Positions 1 to 8,900 of a DNA stretch of 11,877 nucleotides are shown piece after piece. The translations under genes and the position numbers were made by a program. A model generated the notes under the pieces. It worked only from the letters and a program-made list of their open reading frames with translations. It did no database searches and was not told the DNA's origin. The stretch is from Solirubrobacteraceae bacterium (GTDB lineage Bacteria; Actinomycetota; Thermoleophilia; Solirubrobacterales; Solirubrobacteraceae), in assembly GCA_025928415.1 (NCBI GenBank), contig JAICJK010000033.1, positions 1 through 11,877 of the forward strand, written 5' to 3'. Every line of letters starts with the position of its first letter. Position 1 is the first letter of the stretch.

Positions 1-20
1 CGCGTGTGACGTCGTCCGGA

Positions 21-40
21 GATCGCCGCTTGCGGTGATC
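21..40 (+). other. Hairpin with CUUG tetraloop upstream of atpD
   Basis: The bases form an 8-bp stem (GATCGCCG paired with CGGTGATC, one G-T wobble) closed on a CTTG loop by a G-C pair, the arrangement known for stable CUUG RNA tetraloops. It sits about 40 bases before the atpD start, in what is probably the atpG-atpD spacer. No T-run follows, so it does not look like an intrinsic terminator. It could stabilise or punctuate the atp mRNA, but that role is inference. No upstream gene can be identified from the first 20 bases. Confidence 0.45.
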
Positions 41-62
41 GAAGGCCGAAACCCCCTCTTAA

Positions 63-1541
<1,479 letters not shown>

Positions 1542-1545
1542 TCGC

Positions 1546-1965
1546 GTGGCGCGCACGAAGTTCACCTGCGAGGTCCTCACCCCGGAGGGCGAGGTCTTCA
1601 ACGACGAGGTCGAGATGGTCTCGACGCGGACGGAGGTCGGCTCGCTGGGCATCCTGGCCCACCACCAGCCGCTGCTCGGCATGCTCGCGCCGACCGAGCT
1701 GCGGCTCTACCGCGGCGAGAACGACATCCTGCGCCTGGCGCAGGGCGAGGGCTACGTCCAGGTGACCGGCGAGCACGTGCTGATCCTCGTCGAGGAGGCC
1801 CACGAGCAGGGCGAGCTCGACACGGCGGACCTGCAGGAGAAGCTGCGCAAGGCACAGGACGCGCTGTCGGCCGCCGAGGCCGGCAGCGAGGCCGAGGCGG
1901 TCGCCCGGCGCGAGCAGCGCCGCTGGGAGGCCTTCCTGCGGGTCGCCGAGGCGCCGCGCTCCTAG
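1546..1965 (+). CDS. atpC: F1Fo ATP synthase subunit epsilon
   Basis: This encodes the epsilon subunit of the F1 central stalk, which binds gamma, couples F1 to the c-ring and can inhibit ATP hydrolysis. The 139-residue product has the expected N-terminal beta-sandwich (about 1-85), including the family pattern LTPEG (11-15) and VGSLGILAHHQPLLGML (31-47). A charged helical segment follows (about 90-132, rich in Glu, Lys, Arg and Ala), matching the C-terminal helical hairpin. The start is GTG, 4 bases after the atpD stop, with a purine-rich AAGAAGGG just upstream inside atpD. It is the last gene of the atp operon, as is usual. Function is secure from sequence and context; the strength of its inhibitory role cannot be read from sequence. 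Confidence 0.95.
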   Translation: MARTKFTCEVLTPEGEVFNDEVEMVSTRTEVGSLGILAHHQPLLGMLAPTELRLYRGENDILRLAQGEGYVQVTGEHVLILVEEAHEQGELDTADLQEKLRKAQDALSAAEAGSEAEAVARREQRRWEAFLRVAEAPRS

Positions 1966-1975
1966 CGCGGCGGGC

Positions 1976-2001
1976 GCGGCCGGGTCCCGGGCCACGGCCG
2001 C
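1976..2001 (+). terminator. Possible stem-loop after the atp operon
   Basis: GCGGCC at 1976-1981 can pair with GGCCGC at 1996-2001 across a 14-base GC-rich loop, just after the atpC stop. There is no T-tract, and short GC palindromes are common in DNA this rich in G and C, so this is a weak call. Its position between atpC and a candidate promoter for the next unit is what makes it plausible. Confidence 0.25.
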
Positions 2002-2068
2002 TCGGATGGCGCTCGCGGCGGGATCGCGGATGACGACCGCTGTGGGGAGCGCCGGCCGCACCATCCCC

Positions 2069-2074
2069 TACCCT
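2069..2074 (+). promoter_or_regulatory. Candidate -10 box for leaderless transcription of the M20 gene
   Basis: TACCCT (TANNNT form) ends 6 bases before the GTG at 2081, where a -10 box should lie if transcription starts at or next to the start codon. No Shine-Dalgarno sequence is seen before this GTG. Leaderless starts with this geometry are common in actinobacteria. No convincing -35 was found. The same hexamer lies before ugd (6393-6398). Confidence 0.4.
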
Positions 2075-2080
2075 GACCGG

Positions 2081-3223
2081 GTGGACGAACGGGTCCTGGC
2101 CGAGCGGCTGCTCACCTACGACACCTCGCGCCCCGACCAGCTCCGAGCCGCCGCCGGCTTCGTCAAGGGCTGGCTCGAGTCGCGGGAGCTCGACGTCAGC
2201 GACGTGGAGCACAACGGCCTGCCGGTCGTGATGGCGCAGGCCGGTCCGCCGTCCGGCCCGCGTGTCGTGCTGCACGGCCACCTCGACGTCGTCCCCGCCT
2301 ACCCCCACCAGTTCGTCCCCCGCGTGGAGGGCGACCGGCTCTACGGCCGCGGCGCCTACGACATGAAGGGCGCGCTGGCCGCGATGATGTTCGCGCTCAA
2401 GGACGCCGCCGGGCAGCAGGCCGTCCGCGTGCTGCTGCTCTGCGTCCCCGACGAGGAGTCCGACGACATCGAGGACCGCTCGACCGACGCGCTGATCGCC
2501 GGCGGCCTCGAGGCGGACTTCGCGATCACCGGCGAGCCGACCGACCTGCACATCGGCGTGCAGGCCAAGGGCGTCCTGGCCGTCCGGCTGGAGGTCCGCG
2601 GGCTCGCCGCGCACGGCTCGACGCCATGGATGGGGGACAACGCGATCCTCAAGGCGCACGACGCCTTCCGGCGCATCGAGACGCTGCCCTTCTCGCGCGA
2701 GTCCTCGGACCTGTTCGACCGCCCGTCGATCAACCTCGCGCGCATCGCCGGCGGGGACGCGTTCAACAAGGTCCCGGACCGCTGCTGCATCGACGTCGAC
2801 ATCCGCTTCCTCCCCAACCAGGACGCGGGCGAGATCCTCGCCCAGATCCGGCGGCTCGGCGACGTCGAGATCGTCAAGTGCTTCACGCGGCCGCCCGCCA
2901 TCGTGTCGCGGGACAACCCGTACGTGCTGGCGCTGCGCGACGGCGTGAGCGCGGCGATCACCGGCGACGCGCTCAGCGTCGGCCGCGACGGCGCGTCCGA
3001 CGCCGTGTCGTTCCTGGCCGCCGGCATCCCGGCGGTCGAGTTCGGCCCCGTCGGCGGCGGGCACCACGGCCCGGAGGAGTGGGTCTCGATCTCCAGCCTG
3101 GCCCGCTACCGGCGCGCGCTCGGCGACTTCGTGGCCGCGCTGCCGGGGCGCGTCGGGGCGCAGGCGGGGGCGCGGGCGGGGCTGCGCGCCGTCGAGGGCG
3201 GCGCCGGAGGCGGCCCCGCGTGA
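2081..3223 (+). CDS. M20-family metallopeptidase/deacylase (ArgE/DapE-like)
   Basis: This is a cytoplasmic zinc-dependent amidohydrolase of the M20 family (acetylornithine deacetylase, succinyl-diaminopimelate desuccinylase, carboxypeptidase relatives). Metal and catalytic motifs are intact: GHLDVVP with His67 and Asp69, GAYDMKG with bridging Asp94, PDEE with catalytic Glu125 and ligand Glu126, GEPT near 151-154, and a late GGGHHGPEEW carrying the last histidine ligand. The middle segment (about 160-280) is the lid/dimerisation domain. The GTG at 2081 gives 380 residues and begins in the conserved helix. An ATG at 2006 would add an unconserved-looking 25-residue lead and span the candidate promoter, so it was not chosen. 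The last 30 or so residues are low-complexity Ala/Gly/Arg. It overlaps the next LCP gene by 4 bases. A DapE-like role would suit a cell-wall locus, but the substrate cannot be assigned from sequence. Confidence 0.9.
   Translation: MDERVLAERLLTYDTSRPDQLRAAAGFVKGWLESRELDVSDVEHNGLPVVMAQAGPPSGPRVVLHGHLDVVPAYPHQFVPRVEGDRLYGRGAYDMKGALAAMMFALKDAAGQQAVRVLLLCVPDEESDDIEDRSTDALIAGGLEADFAITGEPTDLHIGVQAKGVLAVRLEVRGLAAHGSTPWMGDNAILKAHDAFRRIETLPFSRESSDLFDRPSINLARIAGGDAFNKVPDRCCIDVDIRFLPNQDAGEILAQIRRLGDVEIVKCFTRPPAIVSRDNPYVLALRDGVSAAITGDALSVGRDGASDAVSFLAAGIPAVEFGPVGGGHHGPEEWVSISSLARYRRALGDFVAALPGRVGAQAGARAGLRAVEGGAGGGPA
3206..3210 (+). promoter_or_regulatory. Ribosome binding site deciding the first LCP start
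   Basis: GGAGG lies 9 bases before the GTG at 3220, inside the end of the M20 gene. It supports the 4-base overlapping start over the in-frame GTG at 3280, which has no such site. Confidence 0.6.
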
Positions 3224-4872
3224 GCGTGCTCCGGCTGCGCCGGAGCATTGCGGGTTCGCTGCGCGAACGTCGCGATGCGGTGGCCGGCCCCGAGCGGCCC
3301 CCGCGGGTCGCCCGGGGGCTCTACAAGCGCCTGGCCGCCGGCGGCGTGCTGATCGTCCTGCTCACCGCCGCCGCGGTCAGCTCCGCGGCGCTGTTGCAGG
3401 TCAAGCACGTCGGCGACATCATCCAGCGCTTCCAGCCCCACGTCGCGTTCGCCCCCGGCACGATCACGAAGGCGCAGGCCGGCAAGCCCCAGACCATCCT
3501 GCTGGTCGGCTCCGACCGGCGCTACGGAGCGGGCAAGGGCGACGCGCGGTCCGACACGCTGATGCTCGTCCGGCTCGACCCGGACCAGCAGGCCACCGCG
3601 GTGCTCTCGATCCCGCGCGACCTCGTCGTGGACATCCCCGGCCACGGGCGCACGAAGATCAACGCGGCCTACTCGTTCGGCGGCCTGGACCTGACGGTGC
3701 GCACGGTCAAGCAGCTCCTGAGCGCTTCGGGGACGCCGTTCAAGATCAACCACGCGATCGGCGTCAACTTCTCGGGGTTCCGCCGGGCGGTCGACTTCCT
3801 GGGCTGCGTCTACGTCGACGTGGACCGCCGCTACTACCACTCCAACCTGGGGCTGCCGCCCTCCCAGCAGTATGCCGAGATCGACATCCAGCCCGGCTAC
3901 CAGAAGCTCTGCGGGCAGAAGGCGCTCGACTACGTCCGCTTCCGCCACCAGGACAACGACGTCGTGCGCGCCGCGCGCCAGCAGGACTTCCTGCGCGCGG
4001 CCAAGGACCAGATCTCCACCAGCCGCCTGCTCGGCAACCTCGACGCGCTCGTCACGATCTTCGCCAAGAGCACCGAGGCGGACGCGAACCTCGCGTCGTC
4101 CTCGGGCATCCTGCGCCTGATCAAGCTCGCCGCCTTCTCGGCCGGCCACCCGGTCCGCCAGATCCAGTTCCCGGCGACCTTCGTGCAGAGCGCGCCCGCG
4201 CCCGCCGCCGGCCTGCAGGCCCAGGCGCCCGCTCCCGGGCTGGGGGACTACGTGACCGCCAGCCAGGAGTCGCTGGCGCAGATCGTCGACGAGTTCCTGC
4301 ACGCCAAGGCCGAGACCGCGGCGCGCAAGCAGGGCTCGCGCTCGACGCGCAGGACCGCGCGCAGGACCACGTCGCGCCACCGGACCGTCACGCCCGGGGA
4401 CTATGGCCTGGTCGACGCCCGGCGCACGGGGGAGGACCTGGTCGCGGGCACCGTCGCCTCCGGCCGGCTGCGCGACCTGCCGCTGTACTTCCCCACCTGG
4501 CTGACGGCGCAGGGCCGCTACCCGCAGAGCACCGCGACCGCGCGCATGCCCTACGTCTACACGCTGCGCGACCGGGCCGGGCACCCGCACGAGGCCTACC
4601 GGCTCGTCGTCCTGCAGAACCTCGACGAGGGCCAGTACTACGGGGTGCAGGGCACGACGTGGCGCACCCCGCCGATCCTCACCAAGGGCACCGACAAGGT
4701 CCGGATGGCCGGGCGCACGTACCGCGTGGCCTACGACGGCAGCCGGATCCGCACGGTCGCCTGGCGCACGCCGCGCGGCGTCTACTGGGTGGCCAACTCG
4801 CTGTCCGGCGCGCTGACCAACCGCCAGATGCTCGGGGTCGCGCGCTCCCTGAAGCGCTTCGGGGGCCGCTGA
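3220..4872 (+). CDS. LCP (LytR-CpsA-Psr) family protein, first tandem copy
   Basis: LCP proteins are membrane-anchored enzymes that transfer undecaprenyl-linked glycans to peptidoglycan on the outer face. The 550-residue product has a short cytoplasmic N-terminus, one membrane segment (about 41-60), and the LCP domain (about 90-262). Hallmarks are RSDT (110-113), SIPRDL (130-135), KINAAY (146-151) and YVRFRHQDNDVVRAARQQ (238-255), the Arg/Asp-rich pyrophosphate and metal-binding set. An Ala/Pro stretch (323-342) and a basic Arg/Thr/Ser linker (about 366-390) lead to a second conserved domain (about 413-548) with GQYYGVQGTTW and VYWVANSL. This is not the usual LytR_C form. GTG 3220 is chosen for GGAGG and the GTGA overlap. 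GTG 3280 (codon 21) would instead align with the start of the second copy and leave the double palindrome untranslated. The exact glycan is unknown. Confidence 0.9.
   Translation: MSVLRLRRSIAGSLRERRDAVAGPERPPRVARGLYKRLAAGGVLIVLLTAAAVSSAALLQVKHVGDIIQRFQPHVAFAPGTITKAQAGKPQTILLVGSDRRYGAGKGDARSDTLMLVRLDPDQQATAVLSIPRDLVVDIPGHGRTKINAAYSFGGLDLTVRTVKQLLSASGTPFKINHAIGVNFSGFRRAVDFLGCVYVDVDRRYYHSNLGLPPSQQYAEIDIQPGYQKLCGQKALDYVRFRHQDNDVVRAARQQDFLRAAKDQISTSRLLGNLDALVTIFAKSTEADANLASSSGILRLIKLAAFSAGHPVRQIQFPATFVQSAPAPAAGLQAQAPAPGLGDYVTASQESLAQIVDEFLHAKAETAARKQGSRSTRRTARRTTSRHRTVTPGDYGLVDARRTGEDLVAGTVASGRLRDLPLYFPTWLTAQGRYPQSTATARMPYVYTLRDRAGHPHEAYRLVVLQNLDEGQYYGVQGTTWRTPPILTKGTDKVRMAGRTYRVAYDGSRIRTVAWRTPRGVYWVANSLSGALTNRQMLGVARSLKRFGGR
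3228..3278 (+). repeat. Double palindrome at the start of the first LCP gene
   Basis: Two hairpins stand back to back. The first is perfect: GCTCCGGC-TGC-GCCGGAGC at 3228-3246. The second (about 3245-3278) has GTTCGC-TGC-GCGAAC as its core, extended outward by GCG/CGC and GCAT/ATGC with a few wobbles. Both share a TGC loop. The block spans 51 bases, a multiple of three, and falls in codons 4-20 of the first LCP gene, a part absent from the second copy. This looks like a small dispersed palindromic element, but only one copy is visible here. Confidence 0.55.
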
Positions 4873-6374
4873 TGGCGATCGGGGACGAGCGCCCGCCGCG
4901 GCTGGCCCTGGGGCTCTACAAGCGCATGTTCCTCGCGGCGGCCGTCATCGCGCTGGCCACGGCCGGGGCGGTGGCGACCGCCGCGCTGCTGCAGGTCAAG
5001 CAGGCGGCGAACATCTTCGACGAGTTCTCGGTGCCGATCGCCGGGATCAAGGCGCACGGCATCCTCGACGACGTCTCGGCGGGCGGCCCGCAGACGATCC
5101 TCGTCCTGGGCTCCGACCGGCGCTTCGTCGACATCAAGGCCAAGAACCCGGTCCGGTCGGACACGATCCTGCTGATCCGCCTCGACCCGTCGCGCGGGGC
5201 CACGGCGGTGCTGTCGATCCCGCGCGACCTGAAGGTCGAGATCCCCGGCCACGGGACGGACAAGATCAACGCGGCCTACGCCGACGGCGGCCCCGGGCTG
5301 GCCGTCCGGACGGTCCGCCAGCTCCTGGGCCTCCCGATCAACCACGTCGTCAACGTGAACTTCGGCGGCTTCCAGCGCGCGGTCAACCGCCTCGGGTGCG
5401 TCTACGCCGACATCGACCGCCACTACTTCAACGACAACCACCCGCCGGCCGGCGGTGGCGGGGACTACGCGGTGATCGACGTCCCCGCCGGCTACCAGAA
5501 GCTGTGCGGCTCCGACGCGCTGAACTACGTCCGCTACCGCCACTTCGACTCGGACCTCGTGCGCGCGGCGCGCCAGCAGGACTTCGTCCGCCAGGCCAAG
5601 GACCAGATCGGCGTCGGGCGCATCTTCTCCGACCGGACCGAGCTGCTGAAGATCTTCGCCCGCTACACGCAGACCGACATCCGCGGCGAGTCGGCGATCC
5701 TGCGGCTGCTCAAGCTCACCGTCGAGTCGGCGAAGAACCCGATCCAGGAGGTCCGCTTCCCCGCGCAGGAGGAGGGCGACTTCCTGACCGTCACCCCGGA
5801 GGGCCTGGCGCGGGTCAAGGACCTGTTCCTCAACGCGAAGGGCTCCAGCCGCCCGCGCTCGGGGGCCAAGAAGACGAAGGGCGACCGGCGCCTGGAGCGC
5901 AAGCAGTCGCGGCGGCGCGCCTCCGGCGTCCCCGCCGGGCTGTTCGCCGCCAAGACGGCCGGCGAGGACAACGCGATCCGCCTGGGGACGCATGTCACCT
6001 TCCCGGTCTACTACCCGCGCTATGCCGCGCTGGGGTCGCGCTACGAGGTCGCCGACCAGCGCGCGTACACGATCACCGACCGCGGCAGGCACCGTTACCA
6101 GGCCTACCGCATGGTCGTCAGCGCGCCCGGCGTCGGCCAGTACTACGGCGTGCAGGGCACGACCTGGAAGGCGCCGCCGATCCTCGACGACCCCTCCGAG
6201 CTGCGCCGCATGGGCGGCCGGACCTACCGGCTGTACTTCGACGGCACCCGGCTGCGGCTCGTGGCCTGGCAGACCGGCCGCGCCGTCTACTGGATCTCGA
6301 ACACCCTGCTGCAGTCGCTGACCAACAAGCAGATGCTCGGCCTGGCCCAGTCGCTGACGCGGGTCGGGAGCTAG
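4872..6374 (+). CDS. LCP (LytR-CpsA-Psr) family protein, second tandem copy
   Basis: This is a paralogue of the preceding gene, with the same predicted role in moving lipid-linked glycan to the wall. The 500 residues comprise a short cytoplasmic lead (1-18), a membrane segment (19-41), and the LCP domain (about 72-243) with RSDT (95-98), SIPRDL (115-120), KINAAY (131-136) and YVRYRHFDSDLVRAARQQ (219-236). A strongly basic linker (about 322-352) leads to the C-terminal domain (about 370-498) shared with the first copy, including GQYYGVQGTTW (422-432) and VYWISNTL...LTNKQMLGLAQSL (472-495). It lacks the Ala/Pro insert and the N-terminal extension of the first copy. The ATG overlaps the upstream stop as TGATG, implying translational coupling; only a weak G-run precedes it. 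All key LCP residues are present in both copies, so neither looks degenerate. Confidence 0.92.
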   Translation: MAIGDERPPRLALGLYKRMFLAAAVIALATAGAVATAALLQVKQAANIFDEFSVPIAGIKAHGILDDVSAGGPQTILVLGSDRRFVDIKAKNPVRSDTILLIRLDPSRGATAVLSIPRDLKVEIPGHGTDKINAAYADGGPGLAVRTVRQLLGLPINHVVNVNFGGFQRAVNRLGCVYADIDRHYFNDNHPPAGGGGDYAVIDVPAGYQKLCGSDALNYVRYRHFDSDLVRAARQQDFVRQAKDQIGVGRIFSDRTELLKIFARYTQTDIRGESAILRLLKLTVESAKNPIQEVRFPAQEEGDFLTVTPEGLARVKDLFLNAKGSSRPRSGAKKTKGDRRLERKQSRRRASGVPAGLFAAKTAGEDNAIRLGTHVTFPVYYPRYAALGSRYEVADQRAYTITDRGRHRYQAYRMVVSAPGVGQYYGVQGTTWKAPPILDDPSELRRMGGRTYRLYFDGTRLRLVAWQTGRAVYWISNTLLQSLTNKQMLGLAQSLTRVGS

Positions 6375-6392
6375 GCGGCGCGCGGTTCCCGG

Positions 6393-6398
6393 TACCCT
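6393..6398 (+). promoter_or_regulatory. Candidate -10 box before ugd
   Basis: TACCCT ends 10 bases before the ATG at 6409, in the 34-base gap after the second LCP gene. No Shine-Dalgarno sequence is visible, so a transcript starting about 6-7 bases downstream would be nearly leaderless. The hexamer is identical to that before the M20 gene. No clear -35 was found. Confidence 0.4.
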
Positions 6399-6408
6399 GT
6401 CGCGCCCT

Positions 6409-7761
6409 ATGAGCAGCCAACGCGAGCCGATCGGGGTCATCGGCACCGGATATGTCGGCCTGGTGACGGCGGCCGGCTTCGCCGAGCTGGGCAGCGACGT
6501 CCACTGCATCGACATCGACGCGGCCAAGGTCGCGCGCCTGCAGGCCGGCGAGATTCCCATCTACGAGCCCGGGCTGGCGGAGATGGTCGCCCGCAACCGC
6601 GAGCGCATGCACTTCTCGACGGACATCGCCGACGCGCTGGAGCACGCGCGCCTGCTGTTCGTCGCGGTGGGGACGCCCCCGACCTACTCGGGCGACGCGG
6701 ACCTCAGCGCCGTGCACGCCGTCGTCGGCGCGATGCCGCCCTCCGACCGCCACGCCCTGGTCATGAAGTCCACGGTCCCGGTCGGGACGGGCCGCGCGAT
6801 CAAGCGCGTCTTCGCCGAGCAGGGCAAGGAGGGCTTCCGCTACGTCTCCTGCCCCGAGTTCCTCAAGGAGGGCTCGGCGGTGGCGGACTTCCTGAACCCC
6901 GACCGCGTGGTCGTCGGCGACGACGGCGACTGGGCGGGCGACGCGGTGGTCGAGCTCTACGCGCCGCTGCGCGCGCCGCTGGTGCGCACCGACATCGCCT
7001 CGGCCGAGATGGTCAAGCTGGCCTCCAACGCCTTCCTGGCCACGAAGATCTCGTTCATCAACGAGATCGCCAACGTCTGCGAGGAGACCGGCGCCGACGT
7101 GGTCGAGGTCGCCCAGGGCATGGGCCTCGACGACCGCATCGGCCCGAAGTTCCTGCAGGCCGGGGTCGGCTTCGGCGGGTCGTGCTTCCCCAAGGACGTC
7201 AGCGCGCTCAAGCAGCTCGCCGGCAACTCGGGCTACCACTTCCAGCTCCTCAACGCGGTCATCGAGGTCAACGAGCTGCAGAAGCGCCGCGTCATGGGCA
7301 AGCTCGTCAAGCACCTCGGGACGCTCGTGGGCAAGGACATCGCCCTGCTCGGGCTGGCCTTCAAGCCGAACACCGACGACATGCGCGAGGCGACCTCGCT
7401 CGTGCTCAGCGCGCGCCTGCAGGCCGCCGGGGCGCGGGTCGCCGCCTTCGACCCGGTCGCGGAGGACGAGGCCCGCGAGCTGCTGCAGGGCGTGCGCTTC
7501 GCCTCCGGCGCCATGGACGCCATCAAGGGCGCCGATGCCGTCGTGCTCGTGACCGAGTGGCAGGAGTTCCGCGACCTCGACTGGGGCGAGGTGGCCGCCG
7601 CGATGGCGGGCAGCGTCGTGGTCGACGGCCGCAACGCGCTGGACCCCGCGGCCGTCCGCGCGGCCGGCCTGGCCTACGAGGGCGTGGGCCGCGGCGAGGG
7701 CCTGACGCGCATCGCCGCCGACGGCACCGACGCCGCCGGCGCGGCGCTCGGCCGGGGGTAG
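6409..7761 (+). CDS. ugd: UDP-glucose 6-dehydrogenase
   Basis: This cytoplasmic enzyme oxidises UDP-glucose to UDP-glucuronate with two NAD+, supplying an acidic sugar donor for exopolysaccharide or wall glycans. The 450-residue product has the N-terminal Rossmann motif GTGYVG (12-17), the STVPVGTG segment (121-128), the CPEFLKEGSA segment (148-157), KLASNAFLATKISFINE (203-219) with the conserved Lys and Asn, and GFGGSCFPKDV (254-264) whose Cys259 is the catalytic thiol. The C-terminal UDP-binding domain begins near 310 with LLGLAFKPNTDDMREA. UDP-mannose/GDP-mannose dehydrogenases share this fold, so strict substrate choice is inferred; the overall pattern fits UDP-glucose best. The ATG at 6409 has no SD but a TACCCT box just upstream. 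The nucleotidyltransferase gene follows 3 bases after the stop. The last 20 residues are Ala/Gly-rich and probably unstructured. Confidence 0.9.
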   Translation: MSSQREPIGVIGTGYVGLVTAAGFAELGSDVHCIDIDAAKVARLQAGEIPIYEPGLAEMVARNRERMHFSTDIADALEHARLLFVAVGTPPTYSGDADLSAVHAVVGAMPPSDRHALVMKSTVPVGTGRAIKRVFAEQGKEGFRYVSCPEFLKEGSAVADFLNPDRVVVGDDGDWAGDAVVELYAPLRAPLVRTDIASAEMVKLASNAFLATKISFINEIANVCEETGADVVEVAQGMGLDDRIGPKFLQAGVGFGGSCFPKDVSALKQLAGNSGYHFQLLNAVIEVNELQKRRVMGKLVKHLGTLVGKDIALLGLAFKPNTDDMREATSLVLSARLQAAGARVAAFDPVAEDEARELLQGVRFASGAMDAIKGADAVVLVTEWQEFRDLDWGEVAAAMAGSVVVDGRNALDPAAVRAAGLAYEGVGRGEGLTRIAADGTDAAGAALGRG

Positions 7762-7764
7762 CGC

Positions 7765-8877
7765 GTGCAGGGCGTGATCCTCGTCGGCGGTGAGGGCACG
7801 CGCCTGCGACCGCTGACGTCGGGGACGCCGAAGCCGATCGTGACCTTCGTCGACCGGCCGTTCATGGGCTTCATGCTCCAGTGGCTGGCCCGTCACGACG
7901 TCACCGACGTGGTCATGTGCTGCGGCTTCCTGGCCACGAAGGTGCGCGAGGTCCTCGGGGACGGGTCGGGCTTCGGGGTCCGGCTGCGCTTCGTCGAGGA
8001 GCCCGAGCCGCGCGGGACGGCCGGCGCGCTGAAGTACGCCGAGGACCTGCTCGAGGACCGCTTCGTGATGCTCAACGGCGACGTCCTGACCGACGTCGAC
8101 GTCGGCGCGCAGGTGCGCCAGCACGAGGCGACCGGCGCGGTGGGCACGCTCGGCCTGGTTCCCGTCGAGGACCCCTCGGCCTACGGGCTGGTCCTGCTCG
8201 ACGAGGACAACGCGGTCACCGGCTTCCTCGAGAAGCCGGGCTCCGACCAGCTGCGCGACGTCGACCAGTACCTGATCTCGGCGGGGATCTACGTCCTCGA
8301 GCGCCGCGTGCTGGACCTGATCCCGCCCGGCCGCGCCGTCTCGATCGAGCGCGAGGTCTGGCCGCGCCTGGTCGGCGAGGGCCTCTACGGCCACCCGGCG
8401 CAGGACGCCTACTGGCTGGACATCGGCACCCCCGAGCGCTACCTGGACGGCACCCGCGACATCCTCGCCGGGCACGTCGAGACGGCGGTCTCCGAGCGCC
8501 TGGACGCCGAGCGCCAGGACCTGGCCGGCGACGTGGACCCCGGCGCGCGCGTGACCGGCCCGGTCATCGTCGAGGCCGGGGCGCGCGTGGCGGCCGGGGC
8601 CCGGGTCATCGGCCCGGCGGTCATCGGGGCGGGCTCGGAGCTCGCCCCGCAGGCGGTCGTCGAGAGCGCCGTCGTGCTGCACGGCTGCCGCATCGGGCCG
8701 GGCGCGCACGTCAGGCGTGCCATCCTGGCGGGAGGGGTGCAGATCGGCGCGAACACGATCGTGGAGGACGGCGTGGTGCTCGGCGAGGGCGTCGAGGTCG
8801 GCGCGGACTGCATCCTCTCCCACGGCATGAAGGTCTTCCCCCACACCACGCTCCCCGACGGGGCGATCCGCTTCTAG
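7765..8877 (+). CDS. Sugar-1-phosphate nucleotidyltransferase, probably mannose-1-phosphate guanylyltransferase
   Basis: The enzyme joins a nucleoside triphosphate and a sugar-1-phosphate to give an NDP-sugar and pyrophosphate. The 370 residues start with the nucleotide-binding signature GGEGTRLRPLT (8-18) and a PKP motif, then LNGDVLTDVD (about 98-107), an EKP motif near 152-155, and WLDIGTPERY near 215-224. From about 255 to the end there are repeated hexapeptide-like turns (GARV, GPAV, GAGS, GCRIGPGAHV, GANTIVEDGVVLGEGVEVG) that form a left-handed beta-helix. This two-domain layout is typical of GDP-mannose pyrophosphorylase-like proteins, and the isomerase next door supports mannose, but glucose-1-phosphate as substrate cannot be excluded. 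The start is GTG, 3 bases after the ugd stop, with a G-run as a weak ribosome site. Confidence 0.85.
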   Translation: MQGVILVGGEGTRLRPLTSGTPKPIVTFVDRPFMGFMLQWLARHDVTDVVMCCGFLATKVREVLGDGSGFGVRLRFVEEPEPRGTAGALKYAEDLLEDRFVMLNGDVLTDVDVGAQVRQHEATGAVGTLGLVPVEDPSAYGLVLLDEDNAVTGFLEKPGSDQLRDVDQYLISAGIYVLERRVLDLIPPGRAVSIEREVWPRLVGEGLYGHPAQDAYWLDIGTPERYLDGTRDILAGHVETAVSERLDAERQDLAGDVDPGARVTGPVIVEAGARVAAGARVIGPAVIGAGSELAPQAVVESAVVLHGCRIGPGAHVRRAILAGGVQIGANTIVEDGVVLGEGVEVGADCILSHGMKVFPHTTLPDGAIRF

Positions 8878-8900
8878 ATCCACCACCGAGCGAGGCGAAC

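Noticed and set aside
1..20. TGA at 7-9 as the stop of an upstream atpG
   Set aside because: Too few bases are present to recognise the protein's end or fix its frame.
2006..2080. ATG at 2006 as the start of the M20 gene
   Set aside because: The added 25 residues have no family resemblance and cover the TACCCT box; GTG 2081 opens directly on the conserved first helix.
6118..8886. A 922-codon open frame on the minus strand across ugd and the nucleotidyltransferase gene, and similar long antisense frames over atpD, the LCP genes and the isomerase
   Set aside because: High GC leaves few stop codons in shadow frames. These translations are Arg/Ala/Asp-rich without recognisable motifs and lie opposite genes with intact family motifs.
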